DNA of 64,000 nucleotides from Parvibaculum sp039680535 (GCF_039680535.1 NZ_JBDKSS010000013.1:558001-622000); one strand, 5' to 3'. Positions 8,920-19,883 are shown, numbered from the stretch's first letter. Made by a program: numbers and translations. Notes: generated by a model from the letters alone, not told the origin.

Positions 8920-9329
8920 TGCGCAATCGTGACTCCCTTATTCGGCTCCACCGCTTTCAGGTGGACGAGAAGCGGCGCCAGGTCGCCGAGCTTGAAGTGA
9001 TGCTTCAGGAGTTCCGTACGCGCGAGCGCGAACTTGAGGCACAAGTGCTGCTGGAGCAGGAGAAGGCCGGCATTTCGGACGTGGCGCATTTCGCCTATCC
9101 GATGTTTGCGAAATCCGTCATCCGTCGCCGCGAGAACATCCTCAACTCGATCCAGGATATCGAACGGCAGCTCGAGGCCGCCAAGGAAGACCTCAGCGGC
9201 GCCTTCCGCGAACTCAAGAAATACGAGATTGTGGAGGACAATCGGAAGCTTCGACTGCGCCGCGAGGCGGTTCGTGTCGAGCAAAGGGAGCTCGACGACA
9301 TCGCGCTGGGCATTCACAGGCGCCGGTAA
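8919..9329 (+). CDS. fliJ: flagellar export chaperone FliJ
   Basis: A 136-residue, almost entirely helical protein rich in Arg, Glu and Gln, with the antiparallel coiled-coil pattern of FliJ, the central stalk of the FliI ATPase ring that also escorts export chaperones. Sequence identity in this family is low, so the assignment rests on size, coiled coil and position. Its ATG overlaps the fliI stop as TGATG-type coupling (8917-8921), so translation of the two is linked. About 130 bases separate it from yajQ. Confidence 0.88.
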   Translation: MRNRDSLIRLHRFQVDEKRRQVAELEVMLQEFRTRERELEAQVLLEQEKAGISDVAHFAYPMFAKSVIRRRENILNSIQDIERQLEAAKEDLSGAFRELKKYEIVEDNRKLRLRREAVRVEQRELDDIALGIHRRR

Positions 9330-9460
9330 AGTCCCCGTTCTCTCTTCCCACCCGCGCAGGCTCGGCTAGAATAGCCGCCCGGATTCATCCAGGCGCGGTC
9401 ATGCTGCATAGCCATGGGCTCATTGCGGATCGTGCGCCTGCAATAAAAGGGCGAACGCTC

Positions 9461-9946
9461 ATGCCTACCTTCGACATCGTTTCCAAGACGGATTTCCAGG
9501 AGATCGACAACGCGCTCCAGAACGTGATCCGCGAGATTGCGACGCGCTACGATTTCAAGGGCTCGCATTGCACCATCGAGCGCAAGGATCAGGAAATCAC
9601 GATCAATGCCGACGATGAGTTGAAGCTGAAGCAGATGCATGAGCTTCTTCAGGGCCATCTTGCGCGCCGGAAGCTCGAATCCGGCATTCTCGACTACAAG
9701 GACCCGGAAAAGGCGGCAGGCCAGAGCGTTCGCCAGAAGGTCGCCATCCGCGAGGGCATCGACAAGGATCTCGCCAAGCGCATCGTGAAGGATCTGAAGG
9801 CGTCGAACCTGAAGGTGCAGGTTGCCATTCAGGGCGATGAGCTGCGGGTGACCGGCAAGAAGCGCGACGATCTTCAGGCGGCCATTCAATTCCTGAAAGG
9901 GCTGCCCATCGAGCAGCCGCTTCAGTTCGAGAATTTCCGCGACTGA
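9461..9946 (+). CDS. yajQ: YajQ-family nucleotide-binding protein
   Basis: A 161-residue protein of the YajQ (UPF0234) family, with two ferredoxin-like halves; members bind nucleic acid, nucleotides or, in Xanthomonas, cyclic di-GMP. The N-terminal start MPTFDIVSK and the ATRYDFKGS segment are typical. The ATG at 9461 was chosen over one at 9401 because it gives exactly the family N-terminus and length. It is convergent with a small membrane protein gene 3 bases downstream. Which ligand it binds here cannot be read from the sequence; the window also encodes a GGDEF-EAL protein. Confidence 0.93.
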   Translation: MPTFDIVSKTDFQEIDNALQNVIREIATRYDFKGSHCTIERKDQEITINADDELKLKQMHELLQGHLARRKLESGILDYKDPEKAAGQSVRQKVAIREGIDKDLAKRIVKDLKASNLKVQVAIQGDELRVTGKKRDDLQAAIQFLKGLPIEQPLQFENFRD

Positions 9947-9949
9947 CCG

Positions 9950-10276
9950 TCAGCTCCGCAGAACGAGACGGCGCACGAGGTAGATGACGCTGATCGCGAC
10001 GAAATAGCCGACCAGGCGAATGCCTACGAGCTTCCAGTAGGTGAGGTCGGCGAAGTTCGGCAGCGGGCTTGCGTCATGTGCGATGACGCGGCGGACGATA
10101 TTGACGGCTTCATGCGACAGCGTCGCGACCGCCGTCCATCCGAGGATCTGCTTGTAGCGGCGCATCAGCCCCGCGGCGATCACCGCGATGACGATGCCCT
10201 GCATCGAGTTCACGGTATCGAAGCCCTGGGCCGCGAGTGCGAGCGCCTGGTCGAGATAAACGGAAAGCTGCTGCAT
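9950..10276 (-). CDS. small inner-membrane protein, unknown function
   Basis: A 108-residue protein I do not recognise. It has a hydrophobic segment near residues 20-40 (MQGIVIAVIAAGLM), another near 45-62, and a C-terminal membrane helix followed by RRLVLRS, so two or three membrane spans. The ATG at 10276 follows AAAGGTGGGG at good spacing; the longer frame to 10363 has no such site and crosses intergenic-looking sequence. It lies downstream of flhG on the same strand after about 140 bases, so a link to the flagellum is possible but unproven. Confidence 0.7.
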   Translation of the reverse strand: MQQLSVYLDQALALAAQGFDTVNSMQGIVIAVIAAGLMRRYKQILGWTAVATLSHEAVNIVRRVIAHDASPLPNFADLTYWKLVGIRLVGYFVAISVIYLVRRLVLRS

Positions 10277-10416
10277 TGGTCCCCACCTTTGCCATGCCGG
10301 CCTGCCCGGTTGAGGGCGGTTGCCAGTGAACGAAGCGGTGGCAAGCGTGACCCAAAATAGCACAGGGGTCTAGCGTAAACCTGCTGCAGTATTTATTCGT
10401 GTGCGTCGCAAAATAC

Positions 10417-11232
10417 TCATGCGCCGCGTTGCAGCATTTCCTTCGGCGCCGGTTGGGGCACCGAAAAGATGAGATCGCGTGCGAGCTTTCGCACGGCTTC
10501 GCTCGCCTTGGCCTGCGGATGGCGGAAGAGGATCGGTGTCTGGTGACGAATGGCGTCGCGCACCATGTCGTCGCGCGGAATGAACCCGGCAAAGGGCGGA
10601 TTGATCCCCAGGAAGTTGCGGCAGGCATTTGTCAGCGCCGCATGCGTGCGCCAGGCATGTTCGCGGTCGTTGGCCATGTTGACGACGACGCGGATGTCGG
10701 CCTTCGGGTCCTGTTGCGACAGAAGCTTTATGAAGGCATAAGCGTCGGTGAGAGAAGTCGGCTCGTCGGTGACGACGACGAGTGTCGTGCTGCCCGGCAT
10801 GCAGAGCGTCAGCACCGACTGGTCGAGGCCCGCCGCGAGATCTGTGATGATATGGGCATAGCGCGACGACAATGCCGCGAGCGTGCGGGCGATGCCGGAA
10901 ATCTCGGATTTGCCGAGCGCGCTTAACACGCCGGAGCCGGACTTGCCCGCCAGCACGTCGAATTTGACACCGCCCGCAGCGCCCGAAACCGACGGAATCT
11001 CGTAGCTCGTGATCGCTTCGTCGAGCCGCGCCCGGCCGGCAATGACCGACCCCAGATCGCGATGTGGCGAGAGGCCGAGTTGCACGTCGACATTGGCAAG
11101 GCCGATATCGCCGTCAAAGAGAAGAACGCTTCGGCCGAGACCGGCGAGCGCCTCTGCGAGTGTCACGGAAAGCCATGTCTTGCCGACTCCTCCCTTGCCG
11201 GAGGCGATCTGGATCATGCGCGGGCTGGCCAT
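10417..11232 (-). CDS. flhG: flagellar number regulator FlhG (MinD-like ATPase)
   Basis: A 271-residue ParA/MinD-type ATPase with the deviant Walker A KGGVGKT at residues 13-19 and the LLFDGDIGLANVDVQLG segment characteristic of FlhG/FleN. In polarly flagellated bacteria it limits flagellar number and stimulates the GTPase FlhF. It lies 20 bases downstream of flhF in the same operon, which supports the role. The C-terminus is short, ending soon after the MinD core, and I do not see a clear amphipathic membrane-targeting helix of the MinD kind. Confidence 0.92.
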   Translation of the reverse strand: MASPRMIQIASGKGGVGKTWLSVTLAEALAGLGRSVLLFDGDIGLANVDVQLGLSPHRDLGSVIAGRARLDEAITSYEIPSVSGAAGGVKFDVLAGKSGSGVLSALGKSEISGIARTLAALSSRYAHIITDLAAGLDQSVLTLCMPGSTTLVVVTDEPTSLTDAYAFIKLLSQQDPKADIRVVVNMANDREHAWRTHAALTNACRNFLGINPPFAGFIPRDDMVRDAIRHQTPILFRHPQAKASEAVRKLARDLIFSVPQPAPKEMLQRGA

Positions 11233-11252
11233 CGGGTTCGTCCTGACTGCTG

Positions 11253-12350
11253 CTATACGGCGGCGAGAGATTGGGTTTCGGAGCGCATTTCATGCGCGCC
11301 GAGAATGAGACGCGCGCAGACCAGCGGGCTCATGCTGGCAAGGCCCCGCGCGAGATATGGCGTGACGCTCAGCTGGGCGAGTGCAAGACCGGCGCTGTCA
11401 GCGGCGGCGAGCACTGCGCCGAGACGGCGCGATATGTCGAGCTGCGTCGCGATGAGGCGCGTCACGCCGAGCCGGGCGAATTCATTGGCGGCCTCGCTTG
11501 AGACCACCGCATCGGTCGCGGCGGAAAGAACGATCACCGGCTCGACCCCGGCGGCGATACGGCCACCTTCGACGATGCGCTTCAGCATGGTGAAATCGCT
11601 GCGGTCGAAGGGGTTGATGCTGGTCGTGTCGATGAAGCAGGGAGAGCCTTCGACGCGGGCGTCGAGCAACACGGACAGCGTGTCGAGATCGGCTGCGGGA
11701 CGGACTGTCAGGTCCAGCAGCTTGCCATAGGCATCCGATTGCGCGGCGGCGCCGGCGCGCGCTGCATCGGTCGTGATGAGATCGGCCTTCGTGCCGCTGA
11801 TGAGCGCATTGGCGGCAAGCTTCGCCATGGTGACGGTCTTGCCCGACCCCGGCAGGCCGACGAGCATGATCGGAGCCTTGGGCCGCGTTGTTACGGGTTC
11901 GAAGGTGAAGCGCGTTTCGAGCGCACGGGCGAGAGCCGCCAGCGCATCGTCGCTTCCGAGCGCCGCCGCCGCCGCGACGAGCGCATCGCGCAAGGGATTG
12001 GGCACTGCATGCCTGTCGAGCGCCGAAGCGATCAGCGTTTCATCGAAGGGGATGCCGGAATGGATCGGCGCCGGGGACGCATTCTTTGGCTTTCCCGCAG
12101 AGGTGGATCTTGGCGTCTCGCGCAGGCGATCGCGCAGCATCTGTTCGAGCGAAGCTTCGATGTTCGGTGGCGTGGCCGCGGGCTCGTCGCATGGGGCGGC
12201 GGGCATGCGTGTCTCGACCGCCGCCGTGACTTCCATGCGGCCCGCATCGTTCACATAGCTCGAAACGATGATCGCGTCGGAGCCGAGTTCACGGCGCACC
12301 TGATCGATGGCCTCCGCCATATCCGCCGCGATGAAGGTTCTCAGACGCAC
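11253..12350 (-). CDS. flhF: flagellar placement GTPase FlhF
   Basis: A 365-residue SRP-type GTPase that marks the pole for flagellar assembly. The N-terminal part (1-60) carries the family's RTFIAADMAEAIDQVRRELG pattern, followed by a Pro/Ala-rich linker and the NG domain, with G1 GLPGSGKT at residues 165-172 and a DTTSINPFDR stretch in the G3 position. It sits between flhA and flhG, the usual order. The linker and the B-domain are short compared with enterobacterial or Bacillus forms, as is common in alphaproteobacteria. Confidence 0.92.
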   Translation of the reverse strand: MRLRTFIAADMAEAIDQVRRELGSDAIIVSSYVNDAGRMEVTAAVETRMPAAPCDEPAATPPNIEASLEQMLRDRLRETPRSTSAGKPKNASPAPIHSGIPFDETLIASALDRHAVPNPLRDALVAAAAALGSDDALAALARALETRFTFEPVTTRPKAPIMLVGLPGSGKTVTMAKLAANALISGTKADLITTDAARAGAAAQSDAYGKLLDLTVRPAADLDTLSVLLDARVEGSPCFIDTTSINPFDRSDFTMLKRIVEGGRIAAGVEPVIVLSAATDAVVSSEAANEFARLGVTRLIATQLDISRRLGAVLAAADSAGLALAQLSVTPYLARGLASMSPLVCARLILGAHEMRSETQSLAAV

Positions 12351-12375
12351 GCTTTATTCTCCGGCGGACAACGGC

Positions 12376-14514
12376 TCAGACCGACCCCAGCGTGCGCAGC
12401 TTGATGCGCGGATGGATTTCGTTCTGCGACATGACGAAGGTCTGGGGCCGGAAGCGTTCGACGATGGAGCGCACATAGGGCCTGACGCCGGGGCTCGTCA
12501 GGAGCACCGGAACCTCGCCCGCGCGGCCGGCTTCCTCGAACATTTCGCGGACCGTGCCGATGAACTCCTGAAGCTTCGAGGGCTGCATGGCGAGCTGCTT
12601 CTCGTCGCCCTGACCAACCAGCGATTCCGCGAAGGACTGTTCCCAGCGCGGCGAGAGCGTGAGGAGCGGCAGCGTGTTGTTGCCGTCGAGATGCGACGCG
12701 CAGATCTGGCGGGCGAGGCGCGCGCGGACATGCTCGGTAATGAGGTTGAGGCTCTGCGTGTGACCGACGGCCTCCGCAATGCCTTCCATGATCGTCGGCA
12801 GGTCGCGGATCGAGATGCGCTCGTTGAGGAGGGTCTGCAGCACGCGCTGAATGCCGGTGACGGTGATCTGCGTCGGCACGATGTCGTCGACGAGCTTCTT
12901 GTGCTCCTTGCCGAGTTCGTCGATGAGCTTCTGCACCTCCGCATAGGAGAGCAGGTCGGCCATGTTGTCGCGAATGATCTCCGTGAGGTGTGTGGTGAGC
13001 ACCGTCGGCGCATCGACGACCGTATAGCCGCGGAATGCCGCTTCCTCGCGCAGGTTCTCGTCGATCCAGGTGGCGGGGAGGCCAAAGGCCGGTTCCGTCG
13101 TATGGAGACCGGGAAGGTCGATGCGGCCGCCATGCGGATCCATGACCAGGAGCTGGTTCGCATAGACGTCGCCGTGGCCCGCTTCCACTTCCTTGACGCG
13201 GATCGAATAGGAATTCGCTTCGAGCTGCACATTGTCGAGGATGCGGACGGAGGGCATGACGAAGCCCATGTCCGTCGCGAGCTGACGGCGCAGCGCCTTG
13301 ATCTGGTCCGTGAGCTTCTGGTGATCCTTGCCGTTGATGAGCGGGAGGAGCGCATAGCCGATCTCGAGGCGCAGCTCGTCCATCTTGAGAGCGCTGCTGA
13401 TGGGCTCCTCGGCGACAGGTGCCGCCTGCGCTTCGGTGGCTTCGGCCTCTACCTGTGCGGCAGCCTTGGTCCTGCGGGCCTTCGTGACGTAGTAGGCGAG
13501 GCTGCCCGTGCTGCCCGCGAGCAGCAGGAAGGGGATGGCCGGAAGGCCAGGCAGAAGCGCCATCGCGCCCATGACGACCGACGACATGCCGAGCGCCTGC
13601 GGATAGCCGGAAAGCTGATCGAAGAGAGCCTGATCGGCGGCGCCTTCGACGCCTGCCTTGGAAACGAGAAGACCGGCCGCCGTCGAAACGATCAGCGCCG
13701 GAATCTGGCTGACGAGACCGTCGCCGACGGTCAGGATCGTATAGGTATGCGCGGCGTCGGCGAAGCTCAGGCCGTTCTGCGCGACGCCGACGATGATGCC
13801 GCCGACGACGTTGATGAAGGTGATGAGCAGACCGGCGACGGCGTCGCCGCGCACGAACTTCGAAGCACCGTCCATCGCGCCGAAGAAGGCGCTTTCATTT
13901 TCGAGGTCGGTGCGGCGCTTGCGCGCGACCTTCTCATCGATGAGACCGGCGGAGAGATCGGCGTCGATCGCCATCTGCTTGCCGGGCATGGCGTCGAGGG
14001 TGAAGCGCGCCGCGACTTCGGCGATACGGCCCGAACCCTTGGTGATGACGACGAAGTTCACGATCACCAGGATTGCGAAGACGATCACGCCGATAACGAA
14101 ATTGCCCTGCATCACGAAGTGGCCGAAGGCCTCGATGACCTTGCCCGCCGCATCCGTGCCGCCATGACCTTGCGAGAGAATGAGGCGCGTCGAGGCGAGG
14201 TTGAGCGCAAGCCGCAGCATCGTCGAAATGAGAAGAACGGTCGGGAAGGCGCTGAACTCGAGCGGCTTCTGAATGAAGAGAGCCGTCATCAGCACGAGCA
14301 CCGAGAAGGTGATCGAGATGGCGAGAGAGAAGTCGAGCAGGAAGGACGGCATCGGCAGGATGAGGACGACGATGATCGTCATCACGCCTGCCGCGAGCGC
14401 GAGGTCGCCGCGCTTGGCGAAATTCTCCAGCACACCCCTGGGCGTAAGCCCCGGGAAGCCGAAGCCGCTCAGCGGTCCACCCGTCTTGCCGTTAGCCACG
14501 CTCGCATCGCTCAT
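12376..14514 (-). CDS. flhA: flagellar export gate protein FlhA
   Basis: A 712-residue subunit of the nonameric export gate. About eight transmembrane segments fill residues 30-330, including the highly conserved PTVLLISTMLRLALNLASTR and GRIAEVAARFTLDAMPGKQMAIDADL regions (FHIPEP family), and the C-terminal cytoplasmic domain (about 360-712) forms the docking ring for substrate-chaperone complexes. Length fits the family. It follows flbD by about 40 bases and precedes flhF by 25, so it is probably part of the long fliF operon. The antisense frame covering it (12307-14568) is a composition artefact. Confidence 0.97.
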   Translation of the reverse strand: MSDASVANGKTGGPLSGFGFPGLTPRGVLENFAKRGDLALAAGVMTIIVVLILPMPSFLLDFSLAISITFSVLVLMTALFIQKPLEFSAFPTVLLISTMLRLALNLASTRLILSQGHGGTDAAGKVIEAFGHFVMQGNFVIGVIVFAILVIVNFVVITKGSGRIAEVAARFTLDAMPGKQMAIDADLSAGLIDEKVARKRRTDLENESAFFGAMDGASKFVRGDAVAGLLITFINVVGGIIVGVAQNGLSFADAAHTYTILTVGDGLVSQIPALIVSTAAGLLVSKAGVEGAADQALFDQLSGYPQALGMSSVVMGAMALLPGLPAIPFLLLAGSTGSLAYYVTKARRTKAAAQVEAEATEAQAAPVAEEPISSALKMDELRLEIGYALLPLINGKDHQKLTDQIKALRRQLATDMGFVMPSVRILDNVQLEANSYSIRVKEVEAGHGDVYANQLLVMDPHGGRIDLPGLHTTEPAFGLPATWIDENLREEAAFRGYTVVDAPTVLTTHLTEIIRDNMADLLSYAEVQKLIDELGKEHKKLVDDIVPTQITVTGIQRVLQTLLNERISIRDLPTIMEGIAEAVGHTQSLNLITEHVRARLARQICASHLDGNNTLPLLTLSPRWEQSFAESLVGQGDEKQLAMQPSKLQEFIGTVREMFEEAGRAGEVPVLLTSPGVRPYVRSIVERFRPQTFVMSQNEIHPRIKLRTLGSV

Positions 14515-14554
14515 CGAAGATTACTCCAGGGCTCTTGCCGCAGTCGTTATTGGT

Positions 14555-15937
<1,383 letters not shown>

Positions 15938-15987
15938 TCCTCTTCTTTCTTATGCTCTAACGCGAATTGAATTCAGTGCGGCGCGGA

Positions 15988-16341
15988 TCAGTTCGCGGCG
16001 CCCTTTACGATTTCCGTCATGGTGACGCCAAGCCGGTCGTCGACGACGACGACCTCGCCGCGTGCCACGAGCCGGTCGTTGACGTAGATGTCGATCGCCT
16101 CGCCGACCTTGCGGTCCAGCTCGACAATGGTGCCGCGACCGAGCTTCAGCAGGTTCGAGACTTCCATATGCGTCTTGCCGAGCACGGCGGAGACGTTCAC
16201 GGGAACGTCGAAGACGGCTTCGAGGTCATGCGCCATGCGCACGCGGTCGCCATCGTCTTCGCCTGAATTTTCGAGCTCCGCGGAAAGCGGTTCGGCGCTT
16301 GCGAGGTCGGGCAGTGCGATTTCGTCGTCTTGGTCAGCCAT
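15988..16341 (-). CDS. fliN: flagellar motor switch protein FliN
   Basis: A 117-residue C-ring protein. An acidic N-terminal tail (1-35) is followed by the SpoA/FliN domain with VFDVPVNVSAVLGKTHMEV and LLKLGRGTIVELDRKVGE, the segments that build the interlocked dimer; it also anchors FliH of the export ATPase. The gene lies between fliH and flbD with small gaps, as in the Caulobacter fliF operon. Confidence 0.95.
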   Translation of the reverse strand: MADQDDEIALPDLASAEPLSAELENSGEDDGDRVRMAHDLEAVFDVPVNVSAVLGKTHMEVSNLLKLGRGTIVELDRKVGEAIDIYVNDRLVARGEVVVVDDRLGVTMTEIVKGAAN

Positions 16342-16357
16342 TTTGAGCTCCTAGCTC

Positions 16358-17041
16358 TCAGAAATTCGTGTGACGCGTCTCGGACATGGCGAGACTGTTG
16401 TCGGCGCGGGGGGCACCGAGACTCTCCACGTAGCGGGCGATGGTTTCGGAAATTTCGGCTTCGATGTCGGCGTGAGAGCGGACGACGCCGCCATCCGCCC
16501 ATTCGACCACGCAGTCGCCTTCGGCGACGTCGTTCTGACCGAGCAGGATGATGCGGCCTGAAAGCCCGCGTTCGAGTGCCATGCGGTCGACGATTTCCTT
16601 AAGCCGCTCGACCAGCGTGTCGGCAACGCGAAGAACGATGTGCGGCTCGCGGTTGAGATGGGTCAGGCAGTCGCGCAGAACACCCTCGATTTCGGCCTGG
16701 GGGCGGCTGGCGACGAGGGCGGGCGCGAGCTTGCGGGCGGCCGTGAAGGCGAGGGTCGCGGCTTCGGCGCGCGAACTGGCCGTTCCCGCATGAAGCGCAT
16801 TGAGAAGGCTCGCGGCATTGTTCGCGAAATTCTGCATGGCGGCGCCGATCTCGTGTTCAGCGCGAGCGGTGGCTTCCGACTGGCCGGCGACGAAGCCCGA
16901 CGCATAGCCCTCGGCGCGCGCACGTTCGATGTCCTCCGCGGTGAAGACGGGGGCAGACGGCTGGACGCGCGGCACCGACACCGTCTCGTCGGTGTCGAAG
17001 CGCGTGTCGAAGGTGAATTTTACTGCCTGCTTCATCATCAT
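16358..17041 (-). CDS. fliH: flagellar export ATPase regulator FliH (FlbE-type)
   Basis: A 227-residue protein in the fliH position between fliG and fliN. The middle holds a glycine-spaced helix (ARAEGYASGFVAGQSEATARAEHE), the Gly-x3-Gly style repeat that marks FliH, and the C-terminal part (about 115-205) resembles the V-ATPase subunit-E-like domain. FliH dimers inhibit and dock FliI at the C-ring through FliN. In Caulobacter this locus is called flbE/fliH. Three tandem Met codons begin the frame, so the exact start could be any of the first three codons. Confidence 0.87.
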   Translation of the reverse strand: MMMKQAVKFTFDTRFDTDETVSVPRVQPSAPVFTAEDIERARAEGYASGFVAGQSEATARAEHEIGAAMQNFANNAASLLNALHAGTASSRAEAATLAFTAARKLAPALVASRPQAEIEGVLRDCLTHLNREPHIVLRVADTLVERLKEIVDRMALERGLSGRIILLGQNDVAEGDCVVEWADGGVVRSHADIEAEISETIARYVESLGAPRADNSLAMSETRHTNF

Positions 17042-17073
17042 CTGTGTCTATCGAGAGGTTGGCGCGGTGGGCG

Positions 17074-18099
17074 TCAGTAGATCAGCTCGTCTTCTTCCTT
17101 GTTCTCGGAGATCAGGATTTCGCCCTTCTGAGCAAGATCCTTCGCGATGTTCACCATCGTCATCTGCGCGTCGTCCACGTCCTTCAGGCGCACGGGGCCC
17201 ATGAGCTCCATGTCCTCGCGGAGGATCTTGCCGGCGCGTTCGGACATGTTGGCGAAGAAGAGATCGCGCAGCGCATCCGACGAGCCCTTGAGCGCGACGG
17301 CGAGCTTGTTCTTGTCGACCGCGCGCAGCAGCGTCTGCACGGAACCCGGATCGAGCTTGCCGAGATCCTCGAAGGTGAACATCAGCGCCTTGATCTTCTC
17401 GGCGGACTCGCGGCTGCGTTCTTCCAGCGCGGCGAGGAAGCGGCCTTCGGTCTGACGATCGAAATTGTTGAAGATTTCGGCCATCAGCTCATGTGCGTCG
17501 CGGCGATTGGTGCGCGACAGGTTCGACATGAATTCCGAGCGCAGCGTCTGTTCGACCTTGTCGAGAATATCCTTCTGCACCGCTTCCATGCGAAGCATGC
17601 GCGTCACCACTTCGAGTGCGAAGTCTTCCGGCAGATGCACCAGAACGCGGGCGGCATGATCCGCCTTCACCTTGGACAAAACCACGGCGACGGTCTGCGG
17701 ATATTCGTTCTTGAGATAACTCGCGAGCACCTGCTCGTTCACGTTGCCGAGCTTTTCCCACATGGTCCGGCCGGCGGGGCCGCGAATTTCATCCATGACC
17801 GAATTGACGCGATCTTCGGGCAGGAACTTCGCGAGCAGGCGCTCGGTCGATTCATAGGAGCCGATCAGCGCGCCGGTGCCGGACATCTTGGAGGCGAATT
17901 CGACGAGCAGCTTTTCGACAGTCCCGGCCTGGACGGTGCCGAGCGTCGACATGATCTGGGACATTTCCCGGATTTCGTCGTCGTCGAACATCTCCCAGAG
18001 CGAGGCGGCATCATCCGCGCCGAGCGCGAGCATGAAGATCGCCGCCTTCTGCGGGCCGGTCATGGCCTTGTCGTCCTGTTTTTTCGGTGCGGTTGCCAC
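17074..18099 (-). CDS. fliG: flagellar motor switch protein FliG
   Basis: A 341-residue rotor protein with three armadillo-like domains. It couples to FliF at its N-terminus and to the stator MotA through charged residues of the C-terminal domain; the C-terminal segment LRDLFFANMSERAGKILREDMELMGPV carries those charges, followed by the RLKDVDDAQ helix. The central EHPQ-type motif reads KNEYPQTVAVVLSK. The length is normal. It follows fliF by 12 bases, so the two are cotranscribed. Confidence 0.97.
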   Translation of the reverse strand: MATAPKKQDDKAMTGPQKAAIFMLALGADDAASLWEMFDDDEIREMSQIMSTLGTVQAGTVEKLLVEFASKMSGTGALIGSYESTERLLAKFLPEDRVNSVMDEIRGPAGRTMWEKLGNVNEQVLASYLKNEYPQTVAVVLSKVKADHAARVLVHLPEDFALEVVTRMLRMEAVQKDILDKVEQTLRSEFMSNLSRTNRRDAHELMAEIFNNFDRQTEGRFLAALEERSRESAEKIKALMFTFEDLGKLDPGSVQTLLRAVDKNKLAVALKGSSDALRDLFFANMSERAGKILREDMELMGPVRLKDVDDAQMTMVNIAKDLAQKGEILISENKEEDELIY

Positions 18100-18111
18100 G
18101 GACTTCGTTCC

Positions 18112-19791
18112 TTACGCGGTTTCGTGCAGCCAGCTGCGGAGAATGGAGATGGATTCATCAGGATGGTCGGTGACGAGTTCGCCGATCTTCTTGACGGAAG
18201 AGTGCTTCACTTTTCCAGCGACCTGCGCGATGTCGATCATCGCATCGGTGCCGAGCGCTTCCTGCGTTGCGCCGTCCATCAGCGCGCGGGAGATATCGTC
18301 GCCCGAAAACATGCCGTCCGGTGCGGGCAGGGCGGCGGCGGCGCCGGCGGAAGGGCTGGCGCCGAGCGCGGGAACGACGACATGTCCGGCGTTCGCCGCA
18401 AGGCCGCCGAGCATCGGGCGGATGACAAAGAACATGGCGATGATGGCGAGGATGGCGAGCACACCGAGTTCGCCGATGCGCATGTAGTCGGCCTTGGTGA
18501 GGCCGAGGAAGGGTTCCGCAACCGGCGCCGCCGCGGGCTCCAGAGCGGCAGTTTCAGCGAACTGGAGATTGACCACTTCGACCTGATCGCCACGGGCTTC
18601 GTCGTAGCCGATGGCCGACTTCACCAGCGCCTGAATCTTTGCGATCTCCTGGTCGGAACGCGGCGCGTAGAGCTGCTTGCCGTCCGCGCCCTTCGCATAG
18701 ACGCCGTCGACCAGAACGGCCACGGAGACGCGCTTCACGCGGCCCGGTTCGAGCGTCTCGGTCTTGGTCGTGCGCGAGATCTCGTAGTTGACGGTCTCCT
18801 CGTTGCGGTTCGAGGTCTGCTGCGAGGTCATCCCCTGATCCTGCGAGCCGCCGAGATTGGCGTTGGGGAGATTGTTCCCGACCGATACCGACTGCGCCTG
18901 CTTGCCGTCGGTGTTGTTGGAGGCGTCCGTGACCGTCTGCGTCGAGCGCACGACCTGACCGTTCGGATCGAAGAGATCCGAGGTCTGGGTCACGCGGTTG
19001 TAATCCATCTGCGCGGTCACTTCGACGCGCGCCTTATCCTGGCCCACGACGCGCTGAATGATGTCCTCGACATGAGTGCGAAGGCGGTTCTCATAGGCGG
19101 CGCGCTGTTCTTCCACGGTCGCGGTGATCATCGACTGGCCGTCGTCGCCCGTGCCGCTCGCGAGCAGCGTGCCGCGTTCGTCGACGATCGACACATGGCC
19201 GGGCGTCAGGCCTTCCACGGCGGCGGCGACGAGCTGCTGGATCGCCTTGACCTGCTGAACGGCGAGCGTGCCGCGCACCTTGAGAACGATCGAGGCCGAG
19301 GGGGCGCGCTTGTCATGCGAGAAAAGTTCACGCTCAGGCATGACGAGATGCACACGCACGCCCTCGATACCCTCGATCGAGCGGATCGTGCGGGAGAGTT
19401 CGCCCTCGAGAGCGCGAAGGTGATTGATGTTCTGGAGGAAATTCGTCGTGCCGAGCGCATCGGCATTGTCGAAGATTTCGTAGCCGACGGTGCCGCCGGA
19501 GGGCAGACCCTTGGACGCGAGCGCCATGCGGAGCTTCAGGACCTGGCTTTCCGGCACATAGATCATGTTGCCTTCGCCGCGAAGCTCATAAGGCACCTTC
19601 TGGGCGTCGAGCGCCTCGCCGATCTTGCCCGCGTCTTCCTGAGCGACGTCCGAGTAAAGCAGCGCCATCGGTTCGGTCGACATGCGCAGGCCGATATAGG
19701 CGAAGAAGCCGAGCAATGAGAGCGCGACGACGCCAAGCGTCGCAAGCCGTACCACTCCCAGCGATTTCAGAAGATTCGAGAATCCGCCCAC
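18112..19791 (-). CDS. fliF: flagellar MS-ring protein FliF
   Basis: A 559-residue inner-membrane ring protein: an N-terminal membrane helix (about residues 15-36), the secretin-like ring-building motifs of the periplasmic part with SRTIRSIEGIEGVRVHLVMP, an Asn/Gln-rich hinge, a second membrane helix near residue 455, and a short C-terminal tail that binds FliG. Start: a TTG at 19803 gives 4 more residues; I prefer the GTG at 19791, which has GAGG 6 bases upstream. This is the first gene of fliF-fliG-fliH-fliN-flbD-flhA-flhF-flhG. Its 308-base upstream region carries CtrA and FlbD-like sites. Confidence 0.95.
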   Translation of the reverse strand: MGGFSNLLKSLGVVRLATLGVVALSLLGFFAYIGLRMSTEPMALLYSDVAQEDAGKIGEALDAQKVPYELRGEGNMIYVPESQVLKLRMALASKGLPSGGTVGYEIFDNADALGTTNFLQNINHLRALEGELSRTIRSIEGIEGVRVHLVMPERELFSHDKRAPSASIVLKVRGTLAVQQVKAIQQLVAAAVEGLTPGHVSIVDERGTLLASGTGDDGQSMITATVEEQRAAYENRLRTHVEDIIQRVVGQDKARVEVTAQMDYNRVTQTSDLFDPNGQVVRSTQTVTDASNNTDGKQAQSVSVGNNLPNANLGGSQDQGMTSQQTSNRNEETVNYEISRTTKTETLEPGRVKRVSVAVLVDGVYAKGADGKQLYAPRSDQEIAKIQALVKSAIGYDEARGDQVEVVNLQFAETAALEPAAAPVAEPFLGLTKADYMRIGELGVLAILAIIAMFFVIRPMLGGLAANAGHVVVPALGASPSAGAAAALPAPDGMFSGDDISRALMDGATQEALGTDAMIDIAQVAGKVKHSSVKKIGELVTDHPDESISILRSWLHETA

Positions 19792-19868
19792 GACCCACCT
19801 CAAGTGTCACCGCCCCGAAGCGCCCGCCCGTTCCTTGGACATGCGTCGATGCAAGACATCAGGTTTTC

Positions 19869-19883
19869 GGCAAATTCTTTGCC
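19869..19883 (-). promoter_or_regulatory. inverted repeat near fliF: FlbD-like site or weak -24/-12 promoter
   Basis: GGCAAA-TTC-TTTGCC is a perfect inverted repeat 78 bases upstream of fliF. It resembles the perfect palindrome at 19978. Read leftward it also has GG and GC 10 bases apart (GGGCAAAGAATTTGC), a degenerate sigma-54 promoter shape. Which reading is right cannot be settled by eye. Confidence 0.45.

Noticed and set aside
17044..19719. 891-residue + strand open frame
   Set aside because: Antisense to fliG and fliF over its whole length; composition is that of a mirror frame, no family motifs.
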